DNA of 64,000 bases from JBCBDX01 sp038529265. Lineage in GTDB: Bacteria > Pseudomonadota > Alphaproteobacteria > Rhizobiales > Rhizobiaceae. This document shows, in pieces, positions 8,843 to 17,698 of the stretch. Made by a program: the position numbers and the translations under genes. The notes under the pieces are model-generated. The model had not been told where the DNA came from and did not search any database. It saw only the letters and a list, made by a program, of their open reading frames with translations. Every line of letters starts with the position of its first letter. Position 1 is the stretch's first letter. The stretch is taken from NCBI GenBank assembly GCA_038529265.1, contig JBCBDX010000013.1, positions 1 to 64,000 of the forward strand. Reading direction: 5' to 3'.

Positions 8843-10027
8843 CTAGTCCTGATCCGAAAAAAGGATGTCGGCGCTGCGATCTTCGACCTGCTGAACCGGT
8901 TTGGTCGGCATCGTAGGTTTTATAGGAACTGGTTTAGCAGGTTCGGGCCGTCTTTGAACAACCTTGCCGTTTCGCGACAGCATGATGGCTATGGGCTGCG
9001 TCCCTTCAAATTCCGACAGGATGATCACCAAAATGGCTGTGATCGGCACTGAAAGAAGCGCCCCTGCGATGCCCCATAGCGAAGCCCAAGACGTCAACGC
9101 CACCAGAATGACGAATGGGCTCAAATTAAGTGAGCGACCCATGATAGACGGCTCAACCAAGCTGCCGACGAGAACCTGACAGACGGTTAGGCCGCCGAAT
9201 ACGATAAGTGCGTCCGTCAGTTCGGGGAATTCGACCAATCCTATAGCTGTTGGAAACAAGACACCAAGGAATGATCCAACATACGGCACATAATTCATCA
9301 GCGCGATCATCACGGCCCAGAAAGCAGCAAAGTTCAAATCCATCGCCGACATGACGATGTATGAGATCAGCCCGAGAATAAGGTTCACCAGTGTTTTGGT
9401 GACCAGATAGTCCCCGATACGCGTGTTGATAATCGATACAATTTCGACAATGCGTTTGCTTTCTTCCGGGTTGGATGAAAGACGGCGCATCTTGTTTTCA
9501 AACAATCTGCGTTCTGAAAGTGCAAAGCCGGCATAAACGATCACGACAAAGGTCGAGCCTACGATTACAGACACTGACGTAACCGTTGAACCGATAAGCG
9601 ATTGGAGTGAAATATCACCAAAAACATCGCGCCGGATGGTCTCCCACGTTGGCTGGGTTTCGATCCCGAACTCTTCGCCGAATGAAGCGGTCAAATTCTG
9701 TATAATCTCTAAAAGCCGAGCCTGATATTGGGGAATAAGTGCAATCAGTTGGTTGATGTTTGAGATGATCAGGAAAATGAACGCGGAAATAATCGCAATA
9801 ATTATCACGATTGAGATTGTGTAGCGGATCGGTACGGGCAGCAATTTGCCGACATAAGGCACGTCGCCCATTCGTTGGGCGAGGGCAATCACGATATAGG
9901 CCAGAATAACGCTGGCAATCACCGGAATGAAAACATTCTGGCCGATATAGAGGACGTAGGCTATCATCAGCGTCAGAGCGACGCCGTAAACGAAATTGCG
10001 GAAACGATCGTGTTCTAAAACTGCCAT
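8843..10027 (-). CDS. AI-2E family transporter (PerM/TqsA-like)
   Basis: 394 residues with the family's pattern: hydrophobic pair at the N-terminus, a long amphipathic soluble stretch in the middle (about residues 105-170, EEFGIETQPTWETIRRDVFG), then about five further membrane segments, including the conserved NYVPYVGSFLGVLFP motif and EPSIMGRSLNLSP. Members export autoinducer-2 in E. coli (TqsA) or act as other small-molecule or ion carriers; the substrate cannot be told from sequence. The C-terminal tail after residue 350 is proline/lysine rich. It converges with ilvA with 4 nt between stops. No strong ribosome site before ATG 10027. Confidence 0.88.
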   Translation of the reverse strand: MAVLEHDRFRNFVYGVALTLMIAYVLYIGQNVFIPVIASVILAYIVIALAQRMGDVPYVGKLLPVPIRYTISIVIIIAIISAFIFLIISNINQLIALIPQYQARLLEIIQNLTASFGEEFGIETQPTWETIRRDVFGDISLQSLIGSTVTSVSVIVGSTFVVIVYAGFALSERRLFENKMRRLSSNPEESKRIVEIVSIINTRIGDYLVTKTLVNLILGLISYIVMSAMDLNFAAFWAVMIALMNYVPYVGSFLGVLFPTAIGLVEFPELTDALIVFGGLTVCQVLVGSLVEPSIMGRSLNLSPFVILVALTSWASLWGIAGALLSVPITAILVIILSEFEGTQPIAIMLSRNGKVVQRRPEPAKPVPIKPTMPTKPVQQVEDRSADILFSDQD

Positions 10028-10166
10028 CTGCGGAAGAACTTTAAGTTAGTGATACTGTTTCGCAACCGGTGTGCGTGTGCAACCGCACAATTGCAAGTTC
10101 CTACTTGTCTAATGGTTGCAATCTTTAAAAAAACCTCATAGCGCCGTGCGGCTGAATTAAGGATGG

Positions 10167-11366
10167 ATGATGGCCGGACTGATGGTTTTGTGTGCAGCCT
10201 ATGTGCTGTCTCAGTTCTTTAGGGCCTTCCTCGCCGTTCTCACGCCTGATTTGAACGCTCAGCTGGGTGCTACCAGCGGCGATTTGGCATTTGCCTCCGG
10301 CATCTGGTTTGCACTTTTCGCGCTGATGCAATTTCCAGTAGGTGCTTCGCTCGATAGGTTTGGACCTAGGCGAACAGCATCCATCATGCTGGGTGTTTTT
10401 GGCGCTGGCGGCGTTTTGCTGTTTGCATTCGCTCAAACGCCGCAGATGATCATTGCGGCGATGGGCTTGATCGGAATCGGTTGTGCACCTGTCCTTATGG
10501 CATCGCTCTATATTTTTGCACGCACCTTCGATCCTGCTCGTTTTGCGTTTTTGACCAGTTTCTTTATCGCCATTGGCAATTTGGGTAACATTGCAAGCGC
10601 TGCGCCACTTTCCATGGCGGTCGAAATGTTTTCGTGGCGCGTCGTACTTGGCTTCTTTGCCATTGTGACAGCGCTGGTTGCGGTTCTGATCTATGCTGTT
10701 GTTCGCGACCCTGCACCTCAAAAGCAGAGTACAGGCAAAAATGGATTGAGCGGTTATCTCACCCTTTTTGCCATTCCGGCGCTTTGGCTGATTTTTCCGG
10801 CAATGCTGGTCAACTATTCGGCGGCCGCTGGCATACGCGGGTTGTGGGCAGGGCCGATGTTGGCCGACATTCATGGGGCTGATGCGTCATTGATCGGCTG
10901 GGTCACGCTGGCCATGGCATTTGCGATGGCACTGGGTAGCCTCGCTTATGGGCCGTTAGACACATTCTTCAACAGCCGAAAATGGGTCGCCTCTGGCGGA
11001 ATGGCCATTGGCACCTTTGCGATGGTCGCAGTCGCTTTTAATCCGGCCATGTCAGTCGGCATTTTGACGGTCCTGTTCGTGGTCATCGGGCTCACCGGCG
11101 TCGGATACGGTGTACTTATGGCCCACGCAAAGGCTTACTTTCCTTCCGACATGATGGGGCGCGGTGTCACGCTCCTGAACTTCTTTTCAATTGGCGGTGC
11201 CGGACTGATGCAGTTTCTGACAGGTCGCTTGGTGACGTCCTATGATACCGGCGGCGATGCCGTCATCACCTACAGCGTACTCATGTGGTTTTACGCCGGG
11301 ATCTTTTCTCTGGCGCTTGCCATCTATCTTTTCTCGAGAGATGCACGGCCGGCTAGCGACGCTTGA
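10167..11366 (+). CDS. Major facilitator superfamily transporter
   Basis: 399 residues with about twelve membrane segments. The MFS loop 2-3 motif appears as GASLDRFGPRRT, close to the G-x-x-x-D-R-x-G-R-R consensus. The start at 10167 follows TAAGGATGG; ATG 10170 is equally usable. It stands alone, with 13 nt to the convergent small secreted protein gene. The substrate is unknown, since no catabolic or regulatory gene adjoins it. Confidence 0.88.
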   Translation: MMAGLMVLCAAYVLSQFFRAFLAVLTPDLNAQLGATSGDLAFASGIWFALFALMQFPVGASLDRFGPRRTASIMLGVFGAGGVLLFAFAQTPQMIIAAMGLIGIGCAPVLMASLYIFARTFDPARFAFLTSFFIAIGNLGNIASAAPLSMAVEMFSWRVVLGFFAIVTALVAVLIYAVVRDPAPQKQSTGKNGLSGYLTLFAIPALWLIFPAMLVNYSAAAGIRGLWAGPMLADIHGADASLIGWVTLAMAFAMALGSLAYGPLDTFFNSRKWVASGGMAIGTFAMVAVAFNPAMSVGILTVLFVVIGLTGVGYGVLMAHAKAYFPSDMMGRGVTLLNFFSIGGAGLMQFLTGRLVTSYDTGGDAVITYSVLMWFYAGIFSLALAIYLFSRDARPASDA

Positions 11367-11379
11367 AATGACGGTTGCA

Positions 11380-11739
11380 TCACTGTTTGCGAAATGAAAT
11401 CTTCCGGTTGCCATTCGCACCACTGAACACAAAGCTTGTCGGGTTTCTGACTTTGATAACGGCGCCATTGTCGTTGCGAAAGTTATTGCCGCGAACCGGT
11501 TCAAACAGCGTTGTGTTGCCGTTGTCGTTTCGCGTCAGACGGATACGCCCTTCGCCGTAGACCACGCTCACGGAAAACCGTTCATCGCCTTGCCTGCCGA
11601 TATAGGTGCCGCTTTCCACGTAGACTGCCTGCGCAACTTGAACCTGTTGTGGTGCGGCCATCGTAGAGTTTGCTGGAAATGCCAGCGCCAAAGCCGCGAA
11701 TGCGGCAATGATTGTGGGTTTGCGAAGATATGGTTTCAC
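11380..11739 (-). CDS. Small secreted protein of unknown function
   Basis: 119 residues. The N-terminus (MKPYLRKPTIIAAFAALALAFPANSTMAA) is a clear Sec signal peptide with an AxA-type cleavage site near residue 29. The mature part is about 90 residues, rich in Gly, Arg, Asn and beta-prone stretches (VYVESGTYIGRQGDERFSVSV), with no cysteines, so probably a small periplasmic beta protein. I do not recognise a family. The gene has its own spacer of about 90 nt before the alpha/beta hydrolase gene on the same strand. Confidence 0.75.
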   Translation of the reverse strand: MKPYLRKPTIIAAFAALALAFPANSTMAAPQQVQVAQAVYVESGTYIGRQGDERFSVSVVYGEGRIRLTRNDNGNTTLFEPVRGNNFRNDNGAVIKVRNPTSFVFSGANGNRKISFRKQ

Positions 11740-11828
11740 GGTCTTTCCTCCCGGATATGTGTAATTCGTGAGGGGAGGCTACCGTATGGTGAGATAAGGT
11801 AACATAGGGTCGAAACCCTATATCGTTG

Positions 11829-12845
11829 CTAAGCTTCCAATGCGCTTTTCACCCAGGCCACCACTTCATTGGCTAGCCGTTCAGTGGTGCTTGGCGACAT
11901 GGCATCGCCGGCAATGACGTGATTTTGTTCATCATCTGAGTCATCGACGTTGATTATGGTCGTGGGACCTGCCCATTTCTCTTCAATTGCGCGTGTCATG
12001 GCGTGGTCAACAATCTGATCATCGTCAGAGAAGATAAAGAGCGCTGGTATCGTTACATTGTAATAATTGGCTGCTTGCGCGCTTTTGACGGCTGCCGCCA
12101 TCGGCAACAAGGCGACTGTCGGATAGCGCTCCGTCCAGAACTCCGCATGTAGTTCGTTCTTCGGCTCAAATCCTCGTTCCGCACCAACCAGCATTGGTAC
12201 CAACGTCTCGGCAAATGGAGCTGTCAGCATCCAAGCCGTGGAGTTGTTTAGTTTGAAATTGGGTGAGATGAACACTACGCCATCAACACGGTCTTTCAGT
12301 TCAGGATGTGTTGCAGCCAACGCGGCGAGCGTGCCGCCGGTTGAAACCGTCACCAGCACGACCTTCTCGCCAAGTTGCTCACCGACCGCGATTGCCTCCT
12401 GGACATCATGGAACCAGTCTTGAACCGAGGGCTCTGCCATTGCGCCGCTATCTCTTCCATGACCGGTTAGGCGAGTGAAAAACAGGTTGGCCTGCAATTG
12501 CTGTGCTGCGAGATCAGGCAAAGGGCGCACTTCCCCCTTGGATGCCGAAAAGCCGTGCACGAAAACGAGTGCGACGGGTGTTCGGGCTTTTGATTGGGGG
12601 AAAGCCCAAACAACCTCTTTGGCCGCACTTTCGCGCACATCAGCGTAGCGTGCTTCACGACCGGCCAAATACGCATCGACATCTTCACCGATTACGCTTT
12701 CATCAAGTGACGCGTTTATGGTGACGTTTTCGCGAGGCCCAAAGACCCAAAGGGCAATCAGTCCAGCAATCAACAGCAAGAAAAAGTAGAGCATGGGGCG
12801 TCGACGCTTGCGTTTTGGTTTTTCAGCTTTTGTTTCGTCGGTCAT
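11829..12845 (-). CDS. Membrane-anchored alpha/beta hydrolase
   Basis: 338 residues from ATG 12845 (MTDETKAEKPKRKRRR). A basic cytoplasmic N-terminus is followed by one membrane segment (about residues 17-36, MLYFFLLLIAGLIALWVFG). The rest should face the periplasm and has an alpha/beta hydrolase fold: oxyanion-type VFVHGFSASKGE, nucleophile elbow TVSTGG, and likely acid/base residues in SDDDQIVDH and QNHVIAG. The elbow lacks the first glycine of the usual GxSxG. It is a lysophospholipase or carboxylesterase-like hydrolase with unknown substrate. It begins 5 nt after the stop of the GPH carrier gene on the same strand, so the two are very probably co-transcribed. Confidence 0.85.
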   Translation of the reverse strand: MTDETKAEKPKRKRRRPMLYFFLLLIAGLIALWVFGPRENVTINASLDESVIGEDVDAYLAGREARYADVRESAAKEVVWAFPQSKARTPVALVFVHGFSASKGEVRPLPDLAAQQLQANLFFTRLTGHGRDSGAMAEPSVQDWFHDVQEAIAVGEQLGEKVVLVTVSTGGTLAALAATHPELKDRVDGVVFISPNFKLNNSTAWMLTAPFAETLVPMLVGAERGFEPKNELHAEFWTERYPTVALLPMAAAVKSAQAANYYNVTIPALFIFSDDDQIVDHAMTRAIEEKWAGPTTIINVDDSDDEQNHVIAGDAMSPSTTERLANEVVAWVKSALEA

Positions 12846-12850
12846 CTTTT

Positions 12851-14209
12851 TCACTTCAGCGGGTAGCGGGCAACGCCAAACAGCGTGATGCCGAAAACAA
12901 GAGCAGGGACCACTGAAATGCAGTAGCGCAATGCTGTGACAGCAGTTTCCGTTTGCTCCGGAAATGTGCCGTCGGTTGAAGGCACATAGCCGGCGGCCTG
13001 CAGGACCAAGCCGATCACAAAGGGTCCAATTGCGATCCCGGTTTTTTGAAACGCTGTCCAATAGCCGTTGAAGAGGCCTTCCACTGGTTGGTCGGTGTAG
13101 GTCTGCGCATGGGAAATTGTGTCCGCCAGCATTGACCATGGGAAAATCTGGTATGCTGCGTAGCCAATACCGATCAGCACCATAAGCCCGTAGGCAACGG
13201 GCAAAGTGTTCTCGTTCATCAGTGCGATGGAGCAGGTGCCGATGATGAACAAAATGCCGCCAGCGATGTAAGCTTGCTTCTTGCTAATGCGCTGCCCGAT
13301 CATAAGCCAAAACGGCATCGCAGCAATCGTGGATAAGACAAACAGGCCGTACATGATGGTCAACAACGCATTGGGGTCCTCGGCTTTAAAGATATACGCA
13401 CAAGCAAGGATCAATCCCGATGTGATCTGTGCGATCATACCGACTTGTAAAAGATAAAGGCCAGCAATGAGCATGAACGGTTTGTTTTGGCGGACAATGC
13501 GCAGTTGTTCGCCAAATGAGACAGGCGGCTGCGGGTTCTCGTTGATCGACTTGACGTTACGCGTGCCCCAGACCGTCAACAGAGGGGGCAGGGCGATCAC
13601 CGGAATGAGGAATATGGCCATCATGCGGTGACCTTCAATACCTCCACCAAATGCGCCGATGAGCAGCGGTGCGCCCGCGCCACCGATCAACAGGCCGATT
13701 GACCCAAAACCCATGCGCCATGCGGTCAGGTTGGAGCGCTCATGATAATCAGGCGTCATTTCCGGTGTCATCGCGCCATAGGGAACGCCAACCATGGTGA
13801 AGGCGGTGAAAGTGAACATCATCGCCAATACAAAGTAAGCACCTTGGGCATTGGGCGATGTTCCTTCAAAAGGCGCTGCAAACATGGCTGCAAAGCCGAT
13901 GGCCATCAGGACCGCGCCCGCCATGATCCAAGGGCGCCTGCGGCCCATCTTGGAGTTGGTGGCGTCCGACCAGCGTCCGATGAGCGGATCTGTAATAACG
14001 TCCCAGATCTTAGCGGCCATCAGCATGACGCCGGCAATTCCGGGTTGCACGCCAATCACTGTGGTCAAGTATGCAAAGGTGATGAGAACCGAAGAGACAA
14101 CAAGAATATTGACGCCCAAATCGGAAAAGCCATACAGCATGCGTGTCGATTGCGGCAAAACATACCCACTCGACGTAACTGGCTGCGCACCTGCCTCCAA
14201 AGTTGCCAT
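12851..14209 (-). CDS. GPH-family (MelB-like) MFS cation symporter
   Basis: 452 residues from ATG 14209, chosen because GGGAGG stands 9 nt upstream; the frame is open further but without membrane or family features. About twelve membrane segments. The N-terminal YGFSDLG, KIWDVITDPLIGRWSDAT and KMGRRRPWI motifs are hallmarks of the glycoside-pentoside-hexuronide:cation symporters, including the aspartate (in DxxxDP) used for cation coupling. The substrate could be a sugar or a lipid-like molecule. It is first in an operon with the membrane-anchored hydrolase and may import or export that enzyme's substrate or product (inference). A second GPH carrier is at 27957-29288. Confidence 0.9.
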   Translation of the reverse strand: MATLEAGAQPVTSSGYVLPQSTRMLYGFSDLGVNILVVSSVLITFAYLTTVIGVQPGIAGVMLMAAKIWDVITDPLIGRWSDATNSKMGRRRPWIMAGAVLMAIGFAAMFAAPFEGTSPNAQGAYFVLAMMFTFTAFTMVGVPYGAMTPEMTPDYHERSNLTAWRMGFGSIGLLIGGAGAPLLIGAFGGGIEGHRMMAIFLIPVIALPPLLTVWGTRNVKSINENPQPPVSFGEQLRIVRQNKPFMLIAGLYLLQVGMIAQITSGLILACAYIFKAEDPNALLTIMYGLFVLSTIAAMPFWLMIGQRISKKQAYIAGGILFIIGTCSIALMNENTLPVAYGLMVLIGIGYAAYQIFPWSMLADTISHAQTYTDQPVEGLFNGYWTAFQKTGIAIGPFVIGLVLQAAGYVPSTDGTFPEQTETAVTALRYCISVVPALVFGITLFGVARYPLK

Positions 14210-14328
14210 GACCCGATCCCTCCCAAGATTTTTGACGTTCACGTAAACTGTAAAAGCAGCGTTGTCTATTGCCAGTACCTTGACACGCTGGGTCACCTGC
14301 AACCACAACAGCCCAACGGAGACAGATA

Positions 14329-14640
14329 ATGGCTGGTTTTTTCTCACGATTGTTTGGTGGCGGTGACAAGGCGGAAAGCGCGATACCTGAAACGCCAGAT
14401 GAAACTTACAAAGAGGTCGAAATACGCGCTGTGCCACAATCTGATGGCGGGCAGTGGCGTGTTGGCGGCCAGTTGACGAAGATTGTTGATGGCAAATCCG
14501 TTACCCGCACTTTCATGCGTGCCGATGTCATGAACAGCAAAGAAGAGGCGGCAGTCGCTTCCATCGGTAAAGCCAAATTAATCATCGACCAAAATGGTGA
14601 CATGCTTTGGAAGGGTGATGATCTGGATCGTCCCGTTTGA
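14329..14640 (+). CDS. HlyU-family protein
   Basis: 103 residues beginning MAGFFSRLFGGGDK, then the HlyU domain (YKEVEIRAVPQSDGGQWRVGGQL ... TFMRADVMNSKEEA ... KAKLIIDQNGD), common in Rhizobiales. The name comes from Vibrio HlyU, but these alphaproteobacterial proteins differ from that winged-helix regulator and their role is not established; a DNA-binding function should not be assumed. GGAGAC precedes the ATG at good spacing. aroA follows 38 nt later in the same direction, so they may share a transcript. Confidence 0.8.
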   Translation: MAGFFSRLFGGGDKAESAIPETPDETYKEVEIRAVPQSDGGQWRVGGQLTKIVDGKSVTRTFMRADVMNSKEEAAVASIGKAKLIIDQNGDMLWKGDDLDRPV

Positions 14641-14678
14641 GCTTGTCAGCCTGACGCACGCGGTGCAAAAGCCGCGCC

Positions 14679-15944
14679 ATGACCGATTATCTTGCTCTTG
14701 AAAAACTGACGCCGGTTCCGGTTTCTGGACCACTTGTGGGTAAGGCTGCACCGCCTGGCTCAAAATCCATAACCAATCGTGTGCTCCTGTTGGCAGCCTT
14801 GGCACAGGGCACGAGCCGTATTAATGGCGCTCTGAAATCTGACGACACCAAACATATGGCCAACGCGTTGCGCGCAATGGGCGTAGTGGTCGATGAGCCG
14901 GATGACACGTCTTTCACTGTCGAAAGTACCGGCCAGCTGCATGCGCCGAGCGATCCGCTGTTCCTCGGCAACGCAGGTACGGCGACCCGCTTTTTAACGG
15001 CGGCAGTCTTGTGCGTTGATGGGCGCGTGATCGTGGACGGCGATGAGCATATGCGCAAACGACCGATAATGCCGCTAGTTCAAACACTTAAAAGCGCCGG
15101 TGCAGATATTGATTCACCTTCTGGGTGCCCGCCTGTCATCGTCAATGGCAAAGGGCACTTCCCATCCGGTAGACTTGAAATTGATGGCGGTTTGTCATCG
15201 CAATATGTGTCCGCCTTGTTGATGGCGGCCCCGATGGCCGATGCGGCTGTTGAGGTTATGCTGACCGGTGATGAAATTGGCGCGCGGGGCTATATTGATC
15301 TTACGTTGGCTGCAATGGCCGCTTTTGGAACGCTGTTTGAGGAGAAGTCGCCCTCACATTGGAAGGTGTTTCCAGCCAAATATCGGGCCACAGACTATCT
15401 GGTCGAACCCGATGCTTCAGCGGCTACTTATCTATGGGCGGCTGAAAAGCTGACTGGCGGCAAGATCGAAATCGGCACCGACGCGCAAAGTTTTACCCAG
15501 CCTGATGCCAAGGCTTACGAGATGATCAGCCAATGGCCGAACATGCCTGCGGTAATAGATGGCTCGCAGATGCAAGACGCCATTCCCACACTTGCCGTTA
15601 TGGCTGCCTATAATGAATCGCCCGTGCGCTTTGTGGGCATCGAAAATCTTCGCGTTAAGGAGTGCGATCGAACCGCGGCTCTCTCGCAGGGGTTGAACCG
15701 GATTAAACCGGGAATAGCGGTCGAAGAGAGCGACGATCTTATCGTTAATGGTGATCCCTCCTTGGCGGGCCAAACGGTTTCAGCGAATATTGATACATTC
15801 GCTGATCATCGCATTGCGATGTGTTTCGCGCTTGCTGGTTTTAAGACTGCTGGTGTGACGATCCTTGATCCTGGCTGCGTTGCAAAAACGTTCCCGACCT
15901 ATTGGAGCGTGTTTGAAGGTTTGGGGATTAACTATGTTGTTTGA
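14679..15944 (+). CDS. aroA: 3-phosphoshikimate 1-carboxyvinyltransferase (EPSP synthase)
   Basis: 421 residues. Joins shikimate-3-phosphate and phosphoenolpyruvate in the sixth step of the shikimate pathway (cytoplasm). Signature motifs are clear: PPGSKSITNR (Lys29 binds substrate), LFLGNAGTATRFLTA, and RVKECDRTAALSQGL near the C-terminus, followed by FADHRIAMCFALAG. The GNAGTA loop without the alanine substitution seen in glyphosate-tolerant class II enzymes points to a class I type. The start ATG 14679 is 38 nt after the HlyU-family gene. There is no cytidylate kinase or rpsA next to it, unlike in many Rhizobiales, so the context here is unusual. Confidence 0.95.
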   Translation: MTDYLALEKLTPVPVSGPLVGKAAPPGSKSITNRVLLLAALAQGTSRINGALKSDDTKHMANALRAMGVVVDEPDDTSFTVESTGQLHAPSDPLFLGNAGTATRFLTAAVLCVDGRVIVDGDEHMRKRPIMPLVQTLKSAGADIDSPSGCPPVIVNGKGHFPSGRLEIDGGLSSQYVSALLMAAPMADAAVEVMLTGDEIGARGYIDLTLAAMAAFGTLFEEKSPSHWKVFPAKYRATDYLVEPDASAATYLWAAEKLTGGKIEIGTDAQSFTQPDAKAYEMISQWPNMPAVIDGSQMQDAIPTLAVMAAYNESPVRFVGIENLRVKECDRTAALSQGLNRIKPGIAVEESDDLIVNGDPSLAGQTVSANIDTFADHRIAMCFALAGFKTAGVTILDPGCVAKTFPTYWSVFEGLGINYVV

Positions 15945-16035
15945 ATTTATCTAAAATTTTAGCGCTTTAACGAACCGTAGCCGCATGGCTGCGTATAGCT
16001 GTGAAAACCTATCGCTTCCATTTCAGGTTTGCTCG

Positions 16036-16842
16036 ATGAACACCGCTTCAAAAACACTTCAGTTTTCCGCCAGCTTGTTGGCGTTAGTAGCAATGTCAGC
16101 ATCTTCAGCTTGGGCCAATGAAGCTCAAAGCGCCGGCTTTTCTCTCAATGTTGGTGCCTTTGCTTTCATCGGCCCAGCCTATGAGGGTTCCGATGAATTT
16201 CGTGTCACTGCTGTGCCGGTAGTTTTCCCATCTTTTGGAGACACTGGTGAACGCTCGCGCGTGACGGTTCGCGGTGTCGACGACGTGCGATTGTCAGTGC
16301 TACGCCGTGGCGGCTTCGATATCGGTCCGATCGTCGGTTATTCCTTTGGCCGCAAGGAGAGCTTGTCGAGCAAGCTTGATGGGCTGGGAAATGTTGATGG
16401 CGGTTTGGTCGTCGGCGCTTTTACATCTTATACGACAGGCGATTTTTTTGTGGAGACAGGTGTCTCAACCCAAGTCACCGGTGTCGACGATGGTGGCTAT
16501 TTGGCCAATGCGAGCGTTGGTTACAAAGCTGACCTTGCACCGCGCGTCTCGCTGACGGCGCGAACCGGATTTGAATATGCATCCGACAATTACATGGATC
16601 GGTATTTTTCCGTCACTAACACGCAATCAGCAAATTCCGGCGAAAACTATTCAGCCTTTGATGCATCTGCTGGCATAAAAAATGTCGATGTAGGCTTGTC
16701 GCTGGAGTTTGAGGCTACCGACCGCATCAGTCTTCGTGCATCAAGCGGTTACAGTCGTTTGGTTGGCGACGCTGCCAATAGCCCGATCAGCGAAAGCAAC
16801 AATCAGCTTTCCGGTGGCCTTGGATTTTTGTTTGAATTCTAA
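16036..16842 (+). CDS. MipA/OmpV family outer membrane protein
   Basis: 268 residues from ATG 16036 (MNTASKTLQFSASLLALVAMSASSAWA), a typical signal peptide with cleavage after AWA. The mature protein is made of alternating beta strands and ends in a terminal phenylalanine (LGFLFEF), as outer membrane barrels do. Motifs GPAYEGSDEFRVTAVP and the glycine-rich strand pattern fit the MipA/OmpV family, which includes scaffolding proteins for murein enzymes and outer-membrane proteins of unknown cargo. It is monocistronic between aroA and a convergent membrane protein gene. Confidence 0.85.
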   Translation: MNTASKTLQFSASLLALVAMSASSAWANEAQSAGFSLNVGAFAFIGPAYEGSDEFRVTAVPVVFPSFGDTGERSRVTVRGVDDVRLSVLRRGGFDIGPIVGYSFGRKESLSSKLDGLGNVDGGLVVGAFTSYTTGDFFVETGVSTQVTGVDDGGYLANASVGYKADLAPRVSLTARTGFEYASDNYMDRYFSVTNTQSANSGENYSAFDASAGIKNVDVGLSLEFEATDRISLRASSGYSRLVGDAANSPISESNNQLSGGLGFLFEF

Positions 16843-16880
16843 CGGCGGTAGATTAATCCGACTGTCGGTATTCCACGGCG

Positions 16881-17339
16881 CTAAGCGCCCAAAATACCTT
16901 CCATGCCTCCTACTATGGCGGCCAGTAAAATCACGCCACAAATGATAAGCGCCAACCAGAAGATGTACTGCATTACGACGGCGCCGATGCCGACACCTAT
17001 CGCCAGCATTGGCAGGTTCTTCGGCTCACTTTTGTAAAGCCCGATTGCGCCTGCGGTTGCACCCAGAGCCGCTAGGACAGTGCCTATCACCGTCAGGATT
17101 TGCGCCATATCTATTGATTGGTCAACGGCAGGAGCCTCCTGCGGTGCTTCTTCGCCAGCTAGACGACGCTGCGCAGCGTCTCTGATGTCGGCGGCAATCT
17201 CACCGATGCTGACGCTGGACGCTTTTTTGGGTGGCTCTAGAACAGCTGAAACCTGAATAGCTGCAATTACGAGTGCAATCAGCGCTAGTAGGAAACCCGC
17301 CAAACCGAATTTTGGACTTTTCGCCGCTACAGTTGTCAT
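16881..17339 (-). CDS. Hypothetical membrane protein (152 aa)
   Basis: Four hydrophobic segments: residues 11-33 (FGLAGFLLALIALVIAAIQV), then a hydrophilic loop with a run of Glu/Ala/Pro (AGEEAPQEAPAVD), then three segments (about 78-100, 109-127, 128-148). The last two abut each other. Rhizobiales genomes often carry such proteins without an assigned function; I recognise no family. It converges with the MipA/OmpV gene. The ATG at 17339 has no strong ribosome site but GAAGGCTT lies upstream. Confidence 0.7.
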   Translation of the reverse strand: MTTVAAKSPKFGLAGFLLALIALVIAAIQVSAVLEPPKKASSVSIGEIAADIRDAAQRRLAGEEAPQEAPAVDQSIDMAQILTVIGTVLAALGATAGAIGLYKSEPKNLPMLAIGVGIGAVVMQYIFWLALIICGVILLAAIVGGMEGILGA

Positions 17340-17412
17340 TTTTAAGCCTTCCGGTTGGCATATCAGTCGCCAACATTAGTCTCAACAAAGCGCCTATTTT
17401 TCGTCAGAACGT

Positions 17413-17580
17413 TTAACTTTTTGTTATTGATTTGTGCCCTCGCGCAGAAGTGCTGCGCACTAAAGTTTCCTGCGCTTGAGCACAAGTAAGTCCTACGGCG
17501 TTCATGTCAGTATCCAATTTGACGGTTTCGGGCGTGTGATTGGCAGTCTTGCGTAAGCGCGTCAGCTCCTGATGTGTCAT
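17413..17580 (-). CDS. Possible small protein (55 aa)
   Basis: A short frame from ATG 17580 (MTHQELTRLRKTANHT...), preceded by GGGAAAG. It has no membrane segment or recognised domain; one cysteine. It is divergent from the monooxygenase gene and shares its upstream palindrome at 17616-17640. The frame stays open upstream of this ATG too, so its start is uncertain. Could equally be non-coding. Confidence 0.3.
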   Translation of the reverse strand: MTHQELTRLRKTANHTPETVKLDTDMNAVGLTCAQAQETLVRSTSARGHKSITKS

Positions 17581-17615
17581 TTCTTTCCCGGACAGGAAAC
17601 GACAAATCCATTGGT

Positions 17616-17640
17616 CAAAGAAAACCGCCGGTTTTCTTTG
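17616..17640. promoter_or_regulatory. Perfect 25-bp palindrome, candidate operator
   Basis: The 12-base arm CAAAGAAAACCG (17616-17627) is followed by one base and its exact reverse complement (17629-17640). It lies 58 nt before the start of the monooxygenase gene and 35 nt before the divergent 17580 start. There is no T run after it, so a terminator is unlikely. The symmetry suits a dimeric regulator. The AraC-type gene two positions downstream would more usually bind direct repeats, so another regulator is as likely. Confidence 0.55.
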
Positions 17641-17698
17641 GTTCTGTTTTGTTGTTCGTCTCTGACATTCAAAGAGCACGCCATGGAGAAGAGAGCGC

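Noticed and set aside
12846..13139. N-terminal extension of the alpha/beta hydrolase into the GPH gene
   Set aside because: The extension is out-of-frame GPH sequence; ATG 12845 begins directly at the basic/membrane anchor.
15951..15962. Palindrome CTAAAATTTTAG after aroA
   Set aside because: Short, AT-only and without a loop; too weak to call.
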